Shown here: piece after piece, positions 1-6,817 of the stretch | Numbering within the stretch: the first letter of the stretch is position 1 | How the letters are laid out: the number at the start of each line of letters is the position of its first letter | Source: Mixta hanseatica | GTDB taxonomy: Bacteria > Pseudomonadota > Gammaproteobacteria > Enterobacterales > Enterobacteriaceae | Assembly: GCF_023517775.1 (NCBI RefSeq) | Contig: NZ_CP082904.1 | Span: forward strand, 3,844,001-3,908,000 | Length of the DNA: 64,000 bases | Reading direction: 5' to 3' | Notes under the pieces: model-generated | Told to the model about the DNA's origin: nothing | What the model saw: only the letters and a program-made list of their open reading frames with translations | Databases searched by the model: none | Position numbers and translations under genes: made by a program

Positions 1-725
1 TCCTCGCTCCAGCGCCCTAAGCCGTCACGGTTATCGCCGCGCAGGTTGCTGGCGGTCCAGCCATCAATCGGCGCATTGCTGCCGGCAAGATAATCACTGC
101 CTTTCGCGTCGTTCAGCGCTTTTTCCTGCATGGTAATGCTGCGAGGCGTGTGGCAGGCGCCACAGTGACCCAAGCCTTCCACCAGATAACGCCCGCGCGC
201 CAGTTCGGCATCCTCGCCCGCTTTCGGCTGAAACGCCTTCACATCCGGCGCGAAAATGCCACGCCAGATAGAGAGCGGCCAGCGCATCGACAGTGGCCAG
301 GGAATATCGCTCTCTTTATTCTGCTGCGCGACCGGGGCCACGCCGTGCATAAAGTAAGCGTACAGCGCCTGCATATCCTCGTCGCTTACCACCGCGTAAG
401 AGGGATAAGGCATTGCCGGATAAAGCGTATCGCCATTTTTTGCGATGCCGTGACGTACTGCTTTCTGGAAATCGTCATAGCTGTAGTCGCCGATACCGGT
501 TTTTTTATCGGGCGTGATATTGGTGGAATAGATCGTGCCGATCGGCGTCGCCATCGGCAGACCGCCGGCAAACGGCTGGCCTCCTTTGCTGCTGTGACAG
601 GCGACGCAGTCACCCGCGCGCGCCAGGTACTCGCCGCGCTTAATTAAATCGCCGCCCTGGTTATCAGCCGCCAGCGCGCCAGAGGCGGACGCCATCAGGC
701 ACAGCGCCAGTAATACCTTTTTCAT
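1..725 (-). CDS. Cytochrome c subunit of membrane-bound gluconate 2-dehydrogenase (3' end cut by window)
   Basis: Periplasmic c-type cytochrome that passes electrons from the flavoprotein subunit to the quinone pool. The protein begins MKKVLLALCLMASASGALA, a typical Sec signal peptide with an AxA cleavage site. About 240 residues are visible, with two haem-binding CxxCH motifs (CVACH near residue 41 and CGACH near residue 190). The family normally has three haems and about 430-450 residues, so the third haem and the C-terminus lie beyond the left edge. In-frame ATGs also occur at 734 and 731; 725 is chosen because the AAGG box then has normal spacing and MKK is the usual start of a signal peptide. 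It follows the flavoprotein gene by 11 bases, as the last gene of a three-gene operon. The exact substrate (gluconate, 2-ketogluconate or sorbitol) cannot be told from this subunit. Confidence 0.9.
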   Translation of the reverse strand, partial: MKKVLLALCLMASASGALAADNQGGDLIKRGEYLARAGDCVACHSSKGGQPFAGGLPMATPIGTIYSTNITPDKKTGIGDYSYDDFQKAVRHGIAKNGDTLYPAMPYPSYAVVSDEDMQALYAYFMHGVAPVAQQNKESDIPWPLSMRWPLSIWRGIFAPDVKAFQPKAGEDAELARGRYLVEGLGHCGACHTPRSITMQEKALNDAKGSDYLAGSNAPIDGWTASNLRGDNRDGLGRWSE

Positions 726-736
726 CGCCATCATCC

Positions 737-2518
737 TTATGCCTGCACCAGCGGTCCGGGGTTTTTCAGATACTGTTCACGAATCGCCTTCGCCGACCAG
801 TAAGTCAGCGCGGCGACCATACCGGTTGGGTTATAGCCCAGCCCCTGCGGGAAAGCAGATGCGCCCGGTACAAAAACATTCGGCACATCCCAGCTTTGCA
901 AATAGCGGTTCACCGCGCTGGTTTGCGGGTCCTCGCCCATGATCGCACCGCCGTTCATATGCGTGGTTTGATAAACCGTGGTGTCGAAATGGGTGCCCTG
1001 CACTTTCGGCGCGCCGATAATCTCTTTCGGGTTCATCGCTTCGGCAATTTTGCGCATTTTGCCGTGCATAAACTGCGACATTTTGATGTCGTTGTCCTGC
1101 CAGTCGAAAGTCATGCGCAGCAGCGGCTGACCGAAGGCATCTTTATAGTTCGGATCCAGGTCAAGATAGTTGGTGCGGTAAGACTGGTGTGCACCATGCG
1201 CATCCATAGAAACGTGGTGCGTATAGTGATCGGCCACCGCCGCTTTCCACTTGCTGCCCCAGCCTGGCGTGCCCTGCGGCACCGGTAGGCCGGAAATCGG
1301 CTTTACGCCCGCCTGGTTCACCCAGAAAGGCGAACCGCCGACAAAGCCGTATTTGCCGTGGTCGAAGTTATCGGCGTTGAAATCATCCACGCCGACGCCA
1401 GCGCCGCCCGCGCCGATAAAGTTGTTGGTATGCACATCTTTACCGAAGAACGCCTTAATGGTGGAGATGTTCTGATAGGCAAAGTTACGGCCCACCACGC
1501 CTTCGTTGGTAATGGGGTTGTAAGGCTTACCGATGCCGGAAAGCAGCATCAAATGCACGTTATGGAACTGGAAGGCGGAAAGGATGACCAGGTCCGCCGG
1601 CTGCTCAACCTGACGGCCCTGCGCATCCACATAGGTGACGCCAGTGGCGCGCTTTTTATCGTCGGTGAGGTTAACGCGCAGCACATGCGAGTTATCACGC
1701 AGTTCAAACTTTGGTTCCTGACGCAGCGCAGGCCAGATATTGACGTTCGGCGACGCCTTGGAATACATGTAGCAGGCATAGCCACTGCAGTAGCCACAGA
1801 AATTGCACGGCCCCATCTGCGCACCGTAGGTATTGGTGTAAGGCCCGGAAGTATTTGCCGAAGGCAGATCGTAAGGGTGATAACCCACCGATTCCGCCGC
1901 TTTGGCAAACAGCTGGGCGGAATAAGTCCGCTTCTGCGGCGGCAGTGGGAAATCATCCGAACGATCGGGCGCAAACGGGTTGCCGCGCCCCTGGCCGACG
2001 ACTTTGCCTTTGATGCTCCAGGCCGAGCCGGAGGTGCCGAATACCTTTTCCGCCTTGTCGAAAAACGGTTCCAGTTCGTCGTAGCTTACGCCAAAGTCCT
2101 GAATCGTCATCCCTTCCGGAATAAAGTTTTTGCCGTAACGCTCTTCGTAATGGCTGCGCATTCGCAGCTCAATCGGATCGACGCGGAAATGCACGCCTGA
2201 CCAGTGCAGGCCCGCGCCGCCAGTACCGGTGCCGGGCAGAAAGGCCGCCAGCTGACGATAGGGCTGCGCGGTCTGAGAGGGGTTATGCCGAATGGTCACG
2301 GTGCTTTTCGACAGATCCTGGAACAGCTTTTTGCGTACGTTATAGGTGAGCTCATCAATCACCTGCGGGTAAGCGCCGTCCGGCCAGGTATCGCGATGCG
2401 GGCCGCGCTCCAGCGCCACCACATGCAGTCCCGCTTCCGTCAGTTCTTTTGCCATAATCGACCCGGCCCAGCCGAAGCCGACAATCACCGCGTCTACTTT
2501 TTTCATCTGGTTTGCCAT
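737..2518 (-). CDS. Gluconate 2-dehydrogenase-type flavoprotein subunit (GMC oxidoreductase)
   Basis: Catalytic FAD subunit of a three-component periplasmic sugar-acid dehydrogenase, 593 residues, the usual family length. The N-terminus has the dinucleotide-binding pattern AVIVGFGWAGSIMAKEL (residues about 11-27). GGAGLHWSGVHFRVD follows near residue 105, and a four-Cys stretch (CNFCGYCSGYAC) near residue 245 is typical of this subgroup. The C-terminal half carries GMC_oxred_C features (THMNGGAIMGEDP, then YNPTGMVAALTYWSA). It has no signal peptide of its own; in this family it is carried across the membrane with the Tat-signal gamma subunit, whose gene ends 2 bases upstream. Family knowledge gives gluconate to 2-ketogluconate, or 2-keto- to 2,5-diketogluconate, as the likely reaction. 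The GntR-like operator upstream of the operon favours gluconate. Confidence 0.9.
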   Translation of the reverse strand: MANQMKKVDAVIVGFGWAGSIMAKELTEAGLHVVALERGPHRDTWPDGAYPQVIDELTYNVRKKLFQDLSKSTVTIRHNPSQTAQPYRQLAAFLPGTGTGGAGLHWSGVHFRVDPIELRMRSHYEERYGKNFIPEGMTIQDFGVSYDELEPFFDKAEKVFGTSGSAWSIKGKVVGQGRGNPFAPDRSDDFPLPPQKRTYSAQLFAKAAESVGYHPYDLPSANTSGPYTNTYGAQMGPCNFCGYCSGYACYMYSKASPNVNIWPALRQEPKFELRDNSHVLRVNLTDDKKRATGVTYVDAQGRQVEQPADLVILSAFQFHNVHLMLLSGIGKPYNPITNEGVVGRNFAYQNISTIKAFFGKDVHTNNFIGAGGAGVGVDDFNADNFDHGKYGFVGGSPFWVNQAGVKPISGLPVPQGTPGWGSKWKAAVADHYTHHVSMDAHGAHQSYRTNYLDLDPNYKDAFGQPLLRMTFDWQDNDIKMSQFMHGKMRKIAEAMNPKEIIGAPKVQGTHFDTTVYQTTHMNGGAIMGEDPQTSAVNRYLQSWDVPNVFVPGASAFPQGLGYNPTGMVAALTYWSAKAIREQYLKNPGPLVQA

Positions 2519-2520
2519 GC

Positions 2521-3261
2521 TTATGCTCTTTCTCCACGAATCGATACCGCCGGGAAGGGATAACGCTCGCCGCGCTCCACCCAGTCCATAAAATCAGCGC
2601 GCGCGCCCGGGAAGCCGATTAGCTTCCAGCCCACCATGTGCTGATTGCCGCCGTGCAGCGGATCGCAGAAAAAGCCTTCGCGGGTATTTTGCAGCAGATA
2701 AGCAAAGAAAACTTTTGCCGGCAGCTGTTTAAAGCTCGCCTTGTTACTTTCAAAGTCGCCCAGCAGCGCGTCCTGCTGCTCTGGTGTCAGCGCGGCAAAG
2801 GCTTTGCCATGCTGCTGTTTCGCCCAGCCATCCGCTTCCGCAATGCCAAGACGATAAATCTGCTGCGGTACCAGCGGCAGTTGATAGCCCAGCTCTTTCG
2901 GCGCATCAGGATCGAACGGTCCCTGCATATACCAGTTGTTGCCGATGGCATACGGCGTATTCATCTGACGATCGATAAATTCAGGCACGCCCGCTTCCAG
3001 CGCGCCGGGCCCACGTTCGTCAGCCGGAATTAACCGGGCGACGGCCGCTTTGATAAAGGCGAATTCCTCAGCGGAAAACCAGACGGGCTGGTAATCGCGA
3101 GCGGTTTGCGGGCCGGCAGGCGGTGCGCTATCGGCAGCCTGTGCCTTATTGCTGAGCCCCAGTGCCCCAATTCCGGTGGTGCCCATCGCCACAGCAGGTG
3201 CCAGGGTGATGGTTTTCAGGAGAAAGTCTCTCCTGGAAGTGCTTGTTTTATTTTGCGACAT
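2521..3261 (-). CDS. Gluconate 2-dehydrogenase gamma subunit with Tat signal
   Basis: Small subunit of the three-component dehydrogenase, 246 residues. The N-terminus has a clear twin-arginine signal ([19 protein letters not shown], residues about 9-27), so the folded flavoprotein-gamma complex is expected to be exported through Tat. The rest matches the gluconate_2-dh3 family: an early [23 protein letters not shown] segment-type motif that recurs in the family, and conserved Trp and Gly positions around WYMQGPF. It is the first gene of the operon gamma - flavoprotein - cytochrome c. The 5' region holds a perfect palindrome resembling the GntR operator about 100 bases before the start codon. 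No oddities were seen. Confidence 0.88.
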   Translation of the reverse strand: MSQNKTSTSRRDFLLKTITLAPAVAMGTTGIGALGLSNKAQAADSAPPAGPQTARDYQPVWFSAEEFAFIKAAVARLIPADERGPGALEAGVPEFIDRQMNTPYAIGNNWYMQGPFDPDAPKELGYQLPLVPQQIYRLGIAEADGWAKQQHGKAFAALTPEQQDALLGDFESNKASFKQLPAKVFFAYLLQNTREGFFCDPLHGGNQHMVGWKLIGFPGARADFMDWVERGERYPFPAVSIRGERA

Positions 3262-3358
3262 GACATTGCCTTAGCGCTCGTGGGTAACGGCGCAACGATT
3301 AATCCTGGTTGTTATTTTAATCATCAGTAATTGAAGGATTTTTCCGGCAGCAAACCAT

Positions 3359-3374
3359 TTGTTACCGGTAACAA
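3359..3374. promoter_or_regulatory. Palindrome resembling the GntR (gluconate repressor) operator
   Basis: TTGTTACCGGTAACAA is a perfect 16-bp palindrome. It matches the core TGTTACCGGTAACA that I associate with LacI-family GntR/IdnR operators in enterobacteria. It lies about 85-100 bases before the start of the gluconate dehydrogenase operon, a sensible place for a repressor. The link to GntR is from memory of the motif; no gntR gene is in the window. Confidence 0.6.
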
Positions 3375-3770
3375 TGGCGCGCATTGTAACAGCTATTTGG
3401 TAAAATATTTAGCTTCGACAAACAAAAAATCTCAACTTTTTTAACATTAAGCTGACATCCTGGGAGCTGAAGCCCACCCGTACGAAAACGTACGCTACGT
3501 GTTTTTTGTACAACCAGCTATGGCCGTCGCGTAGTTCATCCGTGCAAAGGCAAACATGTGCAGCCCTGTTAACTTCAGGCGTTCCAGTAACGAACCAAAG
3601 CGTACTACTGCTGGCTGACCGGAATAGGCGTGAGCGCGCTGCCAGGGAAAGATTATGTTAATAGCGTCGAATATGCCAAAATTGCGCGACAGAGCGAAAA
3701 CTGACGAAGGTGAATGGTCAGATAGAGGCGTGGAGTAGCGAGAATCGTTAAATTTAAACATGTTATATAT
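3375..3770. other. Stretch without a recognisable gene
   Basis: Between the dehydrogenase promoter and the microcin-like locus. There is a short perfect hairpin, CGTACG-AAAA-CGTACG, at 3479-3494. An 88-codon open frame on the minus strand (3495-3761) begins MFKFNDSRYSTPLSD; I do not recognise its translation, and it lies downstream of a terminator, so it may be a decayed fragment rather than a gene. Confidence 0.4.
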
Positions 3771-3812
3771 AATATCACCTCTTTTCCGTTTAAAGGAAAA
3801 AGAGGTGATATT
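3771..3812 (-). terminator. Strong hairpin ending the microcin-like operon
   Basis: Arms AATATCACCTCTTTTCC and GGAAAAAGAGGTGATATT pair over about 17 bp with one bulged A. The loop is short and AT-rich, with T/A-rich flanks on both sides. It lies 33 bases after the end of the restored microcin-like frame and could act in both directions. Confidence 0.7.
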
Positions 3813-3844
3813 TAAAAGTTGTTAATATTGCTATATTTTAACGT

Positions 3845-4133
3845 TTAAAAGCGAGGGTAAAAGGCTGGCCCTGTCGGCTTATACCACGGCAGTACATTAT
3901 TTATCGGATCAATCACAACATTAGGAGGTATGGTAATAGTTTTTCTACCATTATCATATGCGAGCCCCCCCCAAATAACTACCGACAGCGGAACCAACAG
4001 CCTGACCTCCTGGTATTTTAGTGACATGGCCGATCCCGCCCCCGATCAGCGTTCCTGTCAACTGCGCTATATCCCTGTCATTTTGAGATGCCCCAGTCAC
4101 AATCTCAAGATCATTTTTATTTAACTTTTTCAT
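3845..4133 (-). pseudogene. Microcin-like (class II bacteriocin) precursor, frame broken at a G8 tract
   Basis: The start ATG at 4133 follows GAGGAGATAAAA. The peptide begins MKKLNKNDLEIVTGA, which has the look of a double-glycine-type leader ending in GA, as in microcins H47, L and E492. After the presumed cut it is glycine-rich (GTLIGGGIGHV; AVGSAVGSYLGG). As read, the frame stops at 3954 after 59 codons, just after a run of eight G (3965-3972). With seven G the frame runs on through AYDNGRKTITIPPNVVIDP to the end at 3845, giving 95 residues (about 80 mature). This continuing frame is open and ends 33 bases before a strong terminator, so the longer product is probably the true one. The locus lies in AT-rich DNA unlike its neighbours. 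No exporter (CvaA/CvaB type) is in the window. Bacteriocin function is inference from leader, composition and gene order. Confidence 0.6.
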
Positions 4134-4329
4134 TTTTATCTCCTCTATAAGATTTATACACAGCGGGCACTACGTTGAATATTATTGTTGCAATTAATGC
4201 AAACAATAATTTTATGAAGATATCGTCTATCTCCCGTAGTTTCTTATAAGAGGAAGGATCGGTTAGTAACATTACAAACAGAAAAAATAAATAATTAAAA
4301 AAAATCTCCCTCACCATTTTTCTCATCAT
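4117..4329 (-). CDS. Small membrane protein, possible microcin immunity protein
   Basis: About 70 residues beginning MMRKMVREIFFNYLFFLFVML. It has two predicted membrane segments (about residues 9-21 and 35-52) joined by a charged loop, and a lysine-rich tail. The ATG at 4329 is chosen because GAGGGATGG lies directly before it; a longer frame from 4377 has no clear ribosome site. Its 3' end overlaps the start of the microcin-like gene by 17 bases, so the two are translationally coupled. The same arrangement, immunity gene first and overlapping the toxin gene, is known for microcin V (cvi/cvaC). I do not recognise a family from the sequence; the immunity role rests on size, topology and position. 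Confidence 0.55.
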   Translation of the reverse strand: MMRKMVREIFFNYLFFLFVMLLTDPSSYKKLREIDDIFIKLLFALIATIIFNVVPAVYKSYRGDKNEKVK

Positions 4330-4360
4330 CCATCCCTCTTTTTCATAAAAAATAACTTTA

Positions 4361-4573
4361 TTAATTTTTATAGTCAATTTTTTTGATTTTTAATTTCGCA
4401 ATTAATTGTTGATAATATATTATTTTATATCTTTTATAATTAAACGAATTATCGGGCTCTGATGCAGGAGGAAAGCTGGCCATACGCATTGTGTCACCCC
4501 AGTATTGTTCTATCTTCCACCTATTAGCTGCGCTGCGAGCAAGAGCATTCAGCGCGCTGTAACGGCTGCTCAC
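4361..4573 (-). CDS. Unrecognised small ORF upstream of the microcin-like pair
   Basis: Seventy codons from a GTG start preceded by a good GGAGGG ribosome site. The first half (SSRYSALNALARSAANRWK, then QYWGDTMRMASFPP) has normal base composition. The second half (YKRYKIIYYQQLIAKLKIKK) is AT-rich and lysine-rich, so it may be a fusion across the edge of an inserted segment. It is in line with the immunity-like gene, which starts about 30 bases later, and could be the first gene of the same transcript. The family is unknown. It might also be only a remnant. Confidence 0.3.
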   Translation of the reverse strand: MSSRYSALNALARSAANRWKIEQYWGDTMRMASFPPASEPDNSFNYKRYKIIYYQQLIAKLKIKKIDYKN

Positions 4574-4634
4574 AACCCTCCACAGACTGTTAACACCGCC
4601 CAGGCTATAACAGAGCTCTTTTCGTGGAGGGCTT

Positions 4635-5861
4635 ATGTTTAGTTGTTTTTTCCCCAGGCCTGGGCTGTTTTTCAGTACGGCGGCACTGTTCAGCCTGGCC
4701 GCGATCGTTTGTTGGTTTACCGAAGCGAGCCAGCTGGTGTTTCATCTGGCGGCCTTCTCCGCCTGGGCCGGGCAGTCGCTACCCGATAATGCCTGGCGCT
4801 TTGTACAGCCCGGCGAGCTGTGGTTTTATCTCTATTTCGCCCTGATGACGGCGCTGTTCGCCACAGCCTGGTTTATCTTTAGCCCGCATCCGTGGCAGCG
4901 CTGGTCGGTGCTGGGCTCGGCGCTGATTCTGTTTATGACCTGGTTTGACGTGCAGGTTGGCGTGGCGATTAACGCCTGGTATGGGCCGTTTTACGACCTG
5001 GTTCAGCGTGCCCTAAGTCAAGCGGGCTCGGTCGCACTGGCGGCTTTTTATCAGCAGATCGGCGCTTTTCTCAGTATTGCGCTGATCGCAGTGGTGATCG
5101 GCGTGCTTAACGCCTTTTTTATCAGCCATTGGGTGTTTCGCTGGCGTACGGCAATGAACGATCGCTATATGGCGCACTGGCCGCAGCTACGTCACGTTGA
5201 AGGCGCTGCACAACGCGTTCAGGATGACACCATGCGTTTTTCCAGCACGCTGGAGGATTGGGGCGTGGGCCTGATCCAGGCAATTATGACGCTGGTGGCA
5301 TTTTTACCGGTGTTGGTCACGCTATCGAAGCATGTCAAAAGCGTTTCCCTGCTGGGCGATATGCCATATGGGCTGGTAGTAGCGGCTCTGCTGTGGTCGC
5401 TGTTTGGCACCACGCTGCTGGCGCTGGTCGGCATTAAGCTGCCGGGACTGGAATTCCGTAACCAACGGGTAGAGGCCGCCTGGCGTAAAGAGCTGGTGTA
5501 TGGCGAAGATGATCCTCAGCGTGCCGCGCCAGCCACGGTGAAAAAGCTGTTTAGCCGGGTGCGCTATAACTATTTTCGTCTGTGGTTTCACTACCTTTAT
5601 TTCAACGTTACCCGCATTCTTTATCTGCAGGTTGATAATGTTTTTGGGGTGTTCATCCTGTTTCCGGCGATTATTGCCGGTACCCTAACGCTGGGGTTGC
5701 TTCAGCAGATCACCAATGTTTTCGACCAGGTGCGCGCCTCCTTCCAGTATTTAATTATGTCCTGGTCAACGCTGGTATCCCTGATGTCCATTTACAAACG
5801 CCTGCGCAGTTTCGAGCGCGTTATAGACGGTAAAGCCGACTCTGCCACGCTGGCTGAATAA
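4635..5861 (+). CDS. sbmA: Peptide antibiotic transporter SbmA
   Basis: Inner-membrane importer of peptides such as microcin B17, microcin J25, proline-rich antimicrobial peptides and bleomycin; driven by the proton gradient. The protein is 408 residues (E. coli 406) and close to E. coli SbmA throughout. Recognisable blocks include FISHWVFRWRTAMNDRYMAHW, GAAQRVQDDTMRF, GIKLPGLEFRNQRVEAAWRK, ELVYGEDD and the C-terminal SIYKRLRSFE. About seven membrane segments are visible. A GTGGAGGG ribosome site lies 4 bases before the ATG. The usual E. coli neighbour yaiW is absent. Instead the gene is divergent from the microcin-like locus, separated by only about 60 bases. Confidence 0.96.
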   Translation: MFSCFFPRPGLFFSTAALFSLAAIVCWFTEASQLVFHLAAFSAWAGQSLPDNAWRFVQPGELWFYLYFALMTALFATAWFIFSPHPWQRWSVLGSALILFMTWFDVQVGVAINAWYGPFYDLVQRALSQAGSVALAAFYQQIGAFLSIALIAVVIGVLNAFFISHWVFRWRTAMNDRYMAHWPQLRHVEGAAQRVQDDTMRFSSTLEDWGVGLIQAIMTLVAFLPVLVTLSKHVKSVSLLGDMPYGLVVAALLWSLFGTTLLALVGIKLPGLEFRNQRVEAAWRKELVYGEDDPQRAAPATVKKLFSRVRYNYFRLWFHYLYFNVTRILYLQVDNVFGVFILFPAIIAGTLTLGLLQQITNVFDQVRASFQYLIMSWSTLVSLMSIYKRLRSFERVIDGKADSATLAE

Positions 5862-5964
5862 GACAATAGAATTACGAGCCGCTACGCAGAATCGATAACT
5901 TATTCATTATCCACAGTCGTTTTGCTGTTACTGCCTCAGCAACTGTTCAAAAATAGCTCAGGAG

Positions 5965-6002
5965 CCGCCGATGTTGACAACCGTCAACATCGGCGGTAAA
6001 TT
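5965..6002 (+). promoter_or_regulatory. Promoter with built-in 14-bp palindrome (autoregulation site)
   Basis: A perfect inverted repeat, CCGCCGATGTTGAC and GTCAACATCGGCGG with a 4-base loop AACC, covers 5965-5996. The left arm contains a perfect -35 box, TTGACA (5974-5979). Exactly 17 bases later comes TAAATT (5997-6002), a 4/6 match to the -10 box. Transcription would start near 6009, 15 bases before the ATG at 6024. A repressor bound to the palindrome would cover -35 and spacer, which fits autoregulation by the operon's own DNA-binding protein. Confidence 0.7.
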
Positions 6003-6023
6003 AGCCTTTGTCCAGGATGGATA

Positions 6024-6266
6024 ATGAAAAAGCATCCCAATAAACATGTTCAGGCCGCAATTGAGTATGCCTTGCTGTATGGCTGGCATTTTCGCCCCTC
6101 GAAAGGGCATGCATTTGGTCGACTGATCTGTGCGATACCCGAGCATAGCGAGCATCAAATCAGCATTTGGTCTACGCCGCGCGTGCCTGAACATCATGCG
6201 GAGCAAATCCGCCGCAAGGTAAATAGCTGTGCGGTTGATGTTGCGCCTCACATCAGGAGGAACTGA
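6024..6266 (+). CDS. HicA-like small protein, candidate toxin of a two-gene module
   Basis: Eighty residues, basic and histidine-rich. The segment ALLYGWHFRPSKGHAFGRLICA followed by a strand (QISIWSTPRVP) and a final helix resembles the small double-stranded-RNA-binding fold of HicA-type mRNA interferases, where a conserved Gly-His pair forms the active site (here KGHAFGR, residues about 37-43). The resemblance is my reading of the pattern, not a search result. The stop codon overlaps the next start by one base (TGATG), so the two genes are coupled. The promoter carries a palindromic operator. It could instead be an unrelated small RNA- or DNA-binding protein. Confidence 0.6.
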   Translation: MKKHPNKHVQAAIEYALLYGWHFRPSKGHAFGRLICAIPEHSEHQISIWSTPRVPEHHAEQIRRKVNSCAVDVAPHIRRN

Positions 6267-6817
6267 TGGTTTATCACTTTACCCTCACGCTTGCCGGCGT
6301 GACTGCCCACACGCCAGGGCTGGAAGATGCGCTTTTTGAATGCGGCTGCGATGATGCCCTGCTCTGTTTTTACGGAAATACGGTTTACCTGGAATTCGAT
6401 CGTGAAAGCAGCAGCTTTGAACAGGCGTTGCTGAGCGCTATCGCTGATATTGAAAACAGCGCGTTATCGGTACGCGTGGCGTCCGTTGATGCCACGCTGC
6501 TGGGCTTGAGCGATATTGCTCAACGCAGCCAGCTGTCACGTCAGGCGATTGCGATGTTAAAAGATGGCACGCGCGGGCCAGGTACGTTCCCGGCGCCGGT
6601 CCAGCGGCTTACCGGCTCTTCACCCCTGTGGCGCTGGGCCAGCGTCGCGCGCTGGCTGTATGAAAACGGCAAGCTCAGCGCTGAACTGGCGGAAAATGCC
6701 CAGATAATGGAAAACATTAATCTGGCGCTGACGCTACGAGCAACGCCGCAGCGCCAGTATGTGACGCAGCTGGCGGCACGCCTGGCAGAGCGCACCGAAC
6801 CACGTGGCGTTATTTAA
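6266..6817 (+). CDS. Helix-turn-helix protein, candidate antitoxin/repressor partner
   Basis: A protein of 183 residues. The N-terminal half (about 1-75) is an alpha/beta region rich in acidic residues. The middle (about residues 80-130) holds a helix-turn-helix of the MerR/AlpA excisionase look: LGLSDIAQRSQLSRQAIAML, then DGTRGPGTFPAPV, then a conserved Trp pair, LWRWASVARWL. In a toxin-antitoxin reading the N-terminus would bind the upstream 80-residue protein and the HTH would bind the palindrome in the promoter. An AGGAGGA ribosome site precedes the ATG. The gene meets the dihydroxyacetone kinase gene tail to tail with an 8-base overlap. I do not recognise a named family. Confidence 0.65.
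   Translation: MVYHFTLTLAGVTAHTPGLEDALFECGCDDALLCFYGNTVYLEFDRESSSFEQALLSAIADIENSALSVRVASVDATLLGLSDIAQRSQLSRQAIAMLKDGTRGPGTFPAPVQRLTGSSPLWRWASVARWLYENGKLSAELAENAQIMENINLALTLRATPQRQYVTQLAARLAERTEPRGVI

Noticed and set aside
1358..2200. Long plus-strand open frame (280 codons) within the gluconate dehydrogenase region
   Set aside because: It is antisense to the GMC flavoprotein, whose motifs are clear; its own translation has no recognisable domain and the frame is a by-product of high-GC codon use.
3479..3494. CGTACG-AAAA-CGTACG hairpin as a terminator
   Set aside because: Stem of six pairs without a T-run; recorded as a repeat only.
3495..3761. 88-codon minus-strand frame downstream of the microcin-like terminator
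   Set aside because: No ribosome site, no recognisable family; kept only as a note in the spacer description.
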